Positions 63,248 through 64,000 of a stretch of 64,000 nucleotides of DNA are shown one piece after another. Where the stretch lies: contig NZ_FNSQ01000005.1 of the NCBI RefSeq assembly GCF_900105205.1, forward strand, positions 2,294,001 through 2,358,000. The letters are read 5' to 3'. The notes below the pieces were generated by a model. That model was not told the origin of the DNA. It did not search any database and saw only the letters and a program-made list of their open reading frames with translations. The DNA comes from Microbacterium hydrocarbonoxydans. GTDB taxonomy: Bacteria; Actinomycetota; Actinomycetes; Actinomycetales; Microbacteriaceae. Position numbers and translations under genes: made by a program. Each line of letters opens with the position of its first letter. Within the stretch, counting starts at the first letter, position 1.

Positions 63248-64000
63248 TCAGTTGAGGGCAGGAAGACCGTTGGGGATGACACCGCCGGCGTACAGGCTCG
63301 CCGCGAGCTCCTGCACGGCGGTGAGCGCGACCCGCTGCGGGAGCGGTCCGTAGGAGATGCGCGTGACGCCGAGCTTCTCGTACTCGGACGCGGCGAGCGT
63401 GCCGGGGAGCCCGATCACGCTGAGCTTGCCCTCGCCGAGTCCTTCGACGAGCTGACGAGTGGTGTTGGCGTCGAGCATCCCGGGGACGAACACGGCGGTG
63501 GCTCCTGCGTCGAGGAACGCGCGGCCGCGCTGGATCGCGTCGGCGACGCTCTCGGCGACGGGCCGGTGTCCGGCGCGCACGAAGGCGTCGGTGCGCGCGT
63601 TCAGCGCGAAGGGGACGCCCTCTGCCTCGGCGGCCTTGACGATCGCCTCGACGGCGGCGACCGACTCGTCAAACGGCTTGAGCCGGTCCTCGACGTTCGC
63701 GCCCACGACGCCGGCGCCGATCGCGAGGCGGGTGGTCTCCCCCGCGTCGCCGTAGCCGTCGTCCAGGTCTGCCGTCACGGGAACGGACACGGATGCCGCG
63801 ATGCGTCCGACCATGTCGATCATGATGTCGCGCGGAATCGTGCCGTCCTCGTAGCCGAACGAGGCCGCGATGCCGTGCCCGGCCGTCGCGATCGCCTTCG
63901 TCTCGGGGAGCATCGCGACCGCCTTGGCGGAAACGACATCCCATACGTTCACGACCCGGAGGATCTCCGGGTCTTCGTACAGTCCGATGAGGGTCTGGGC
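63248..64000 (-). CDS. PEP mutase/isocitrate lyase family protein, partial
   Basis: Member of the PEP mutase/isocitrate lyase TIM-barrel family, which cleaves or forms C-C or C-P bonds next to a carboxylate. The metal-binding motif is TADLDDGYGDAGE, with GVVGANVEDR and NARTDAF following. The frame runs open to the window edge and the extra residues (LIGLYEDPEILRVVNVWDVVSAKAV) match the family's normal N-terminal region, so the true start lies beyond 64000. The GTG at 63952 is not the start. The exact reaction is unknown. It lies 43 bp upstream of proS on the same strand. Confidence 0.85.
   Translation of the reverse strand, partial: AQTLIGLYEDPEILRVVNVWDVVSAKAVAMLPETKAIATAGHGIAASFGYEDGTIPRDIMIDMVGRIAASVSVPVTADLDDGYGDAGETTRLAIGAGVVGANVEDRLKPFDESVAAVEAIVKAAEAEGVPFALNARTDAFVRAGHRPVAESVADAIQRGRAFLDAGATAVFVPGMLDANTTRQLVEGLGEGKLSVIGLPGTLAASEYEKLGVTRISYGPLPQRVALTAVQELAASLYAGGVIPNGLPALN

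Noticed and set aside
63248..63952. Complete gene starting at GTG 63952
   Set aside because: The frame is open to the window edge and the upstream residues fit the family's N-terminus, so the gene is partial.

Overview
The window is high-GC DNA that is almost fully coding, with many GTG starts and short stop/start overlaps. The gene content points to an actinobacterium of the family Microbacteriaceae, most likely Microbacterium. Signs are EfeUOB iron uptake, a CE1758/CE1759-type flavin monooxygenase pair, a DUF5302 protein, thyA-folA coupling and the NusA-YlxR-IF2 order. No rRNA, tRNA, CRISPR array, insertion sequence or phage gene was recognised. All 64 kb looks chromosomal.

The minus strand carries a conserved housekeeping backbone. 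Read from right to left it is proS, nusA, ylxR, infB, rbfA, truB, ribF, rpsO, pnp, dapB, thyA, folA, dapA. The same order is known from Mycobacterium tuberculosis (Rv2845c down to Rv2753c). Here the blocks are separated by accessory islands in both orientations, so that rpsO and pnp lie about 18.5 kb apart.

Region by region: 0-10.7 kb holds lysine/diaminopimelate and folate/dTMP synthesis (dapA, folA, thyA, dapB), a thioredoxin/DUF4395 pair, OsmC, a histidine phosphatase, an aldo/keto reductase and PNPase. 11-15.3 kb is an envelope and sugar cluster: UDP-sugar dehydrogenase, a frameshifted glycosyltransferase-SGNH hydrolase fusion, DedA and DUF5302. 15.3-24.4 kb holds a dicarboxylate transporter with a divergent two-component system, a flavin oxidoreductase, the luciferase-like monooxygenase pair, and an acyltransferase-serine hydrolase pair. 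24.4-28 kb is the efeUOB iron-uptake operon under a strong palindrome. 28-43 kb mixes metabolic and transport genes: a 2OG-Fe(II)-type oxygenase, rpsO, MFS, YceI, FKBP, PrsW, FAH family, aspA, a phosphodiesterase, TetR, a Pit phosphate transporter beside a PHO-box-like repeat, and oligopeptidase B. 42.7-43.8 kb holds a DUF559 nuclease-like gene bracketed by two copies of a 65-bp palindromic element, the best candidate for something undescribed. 43.9-58.3 kb holds pfkA, a SNF2 helicase, ribF, two small membrane proteins, truB, mutY, a LuxR regulator without an ATPase core, and the rbfA/infB/ylxR/nusA block. 58.4-64 kb holds a flavin amine oxidase, a LOG-family protein, a PPOX-fold protein, proS and a PEP-mutase/isocitrate-lyase family gene cut by the window end.

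Nearly every convergent gene pair is separated by a perfect GC-rich hairpin without a long T-tract, probably serving as a two-way terminator. Several promoters carry palindromes or direct repeats that look like operators (LLM pair, efeUOB, YceI, Pit/PtrB).
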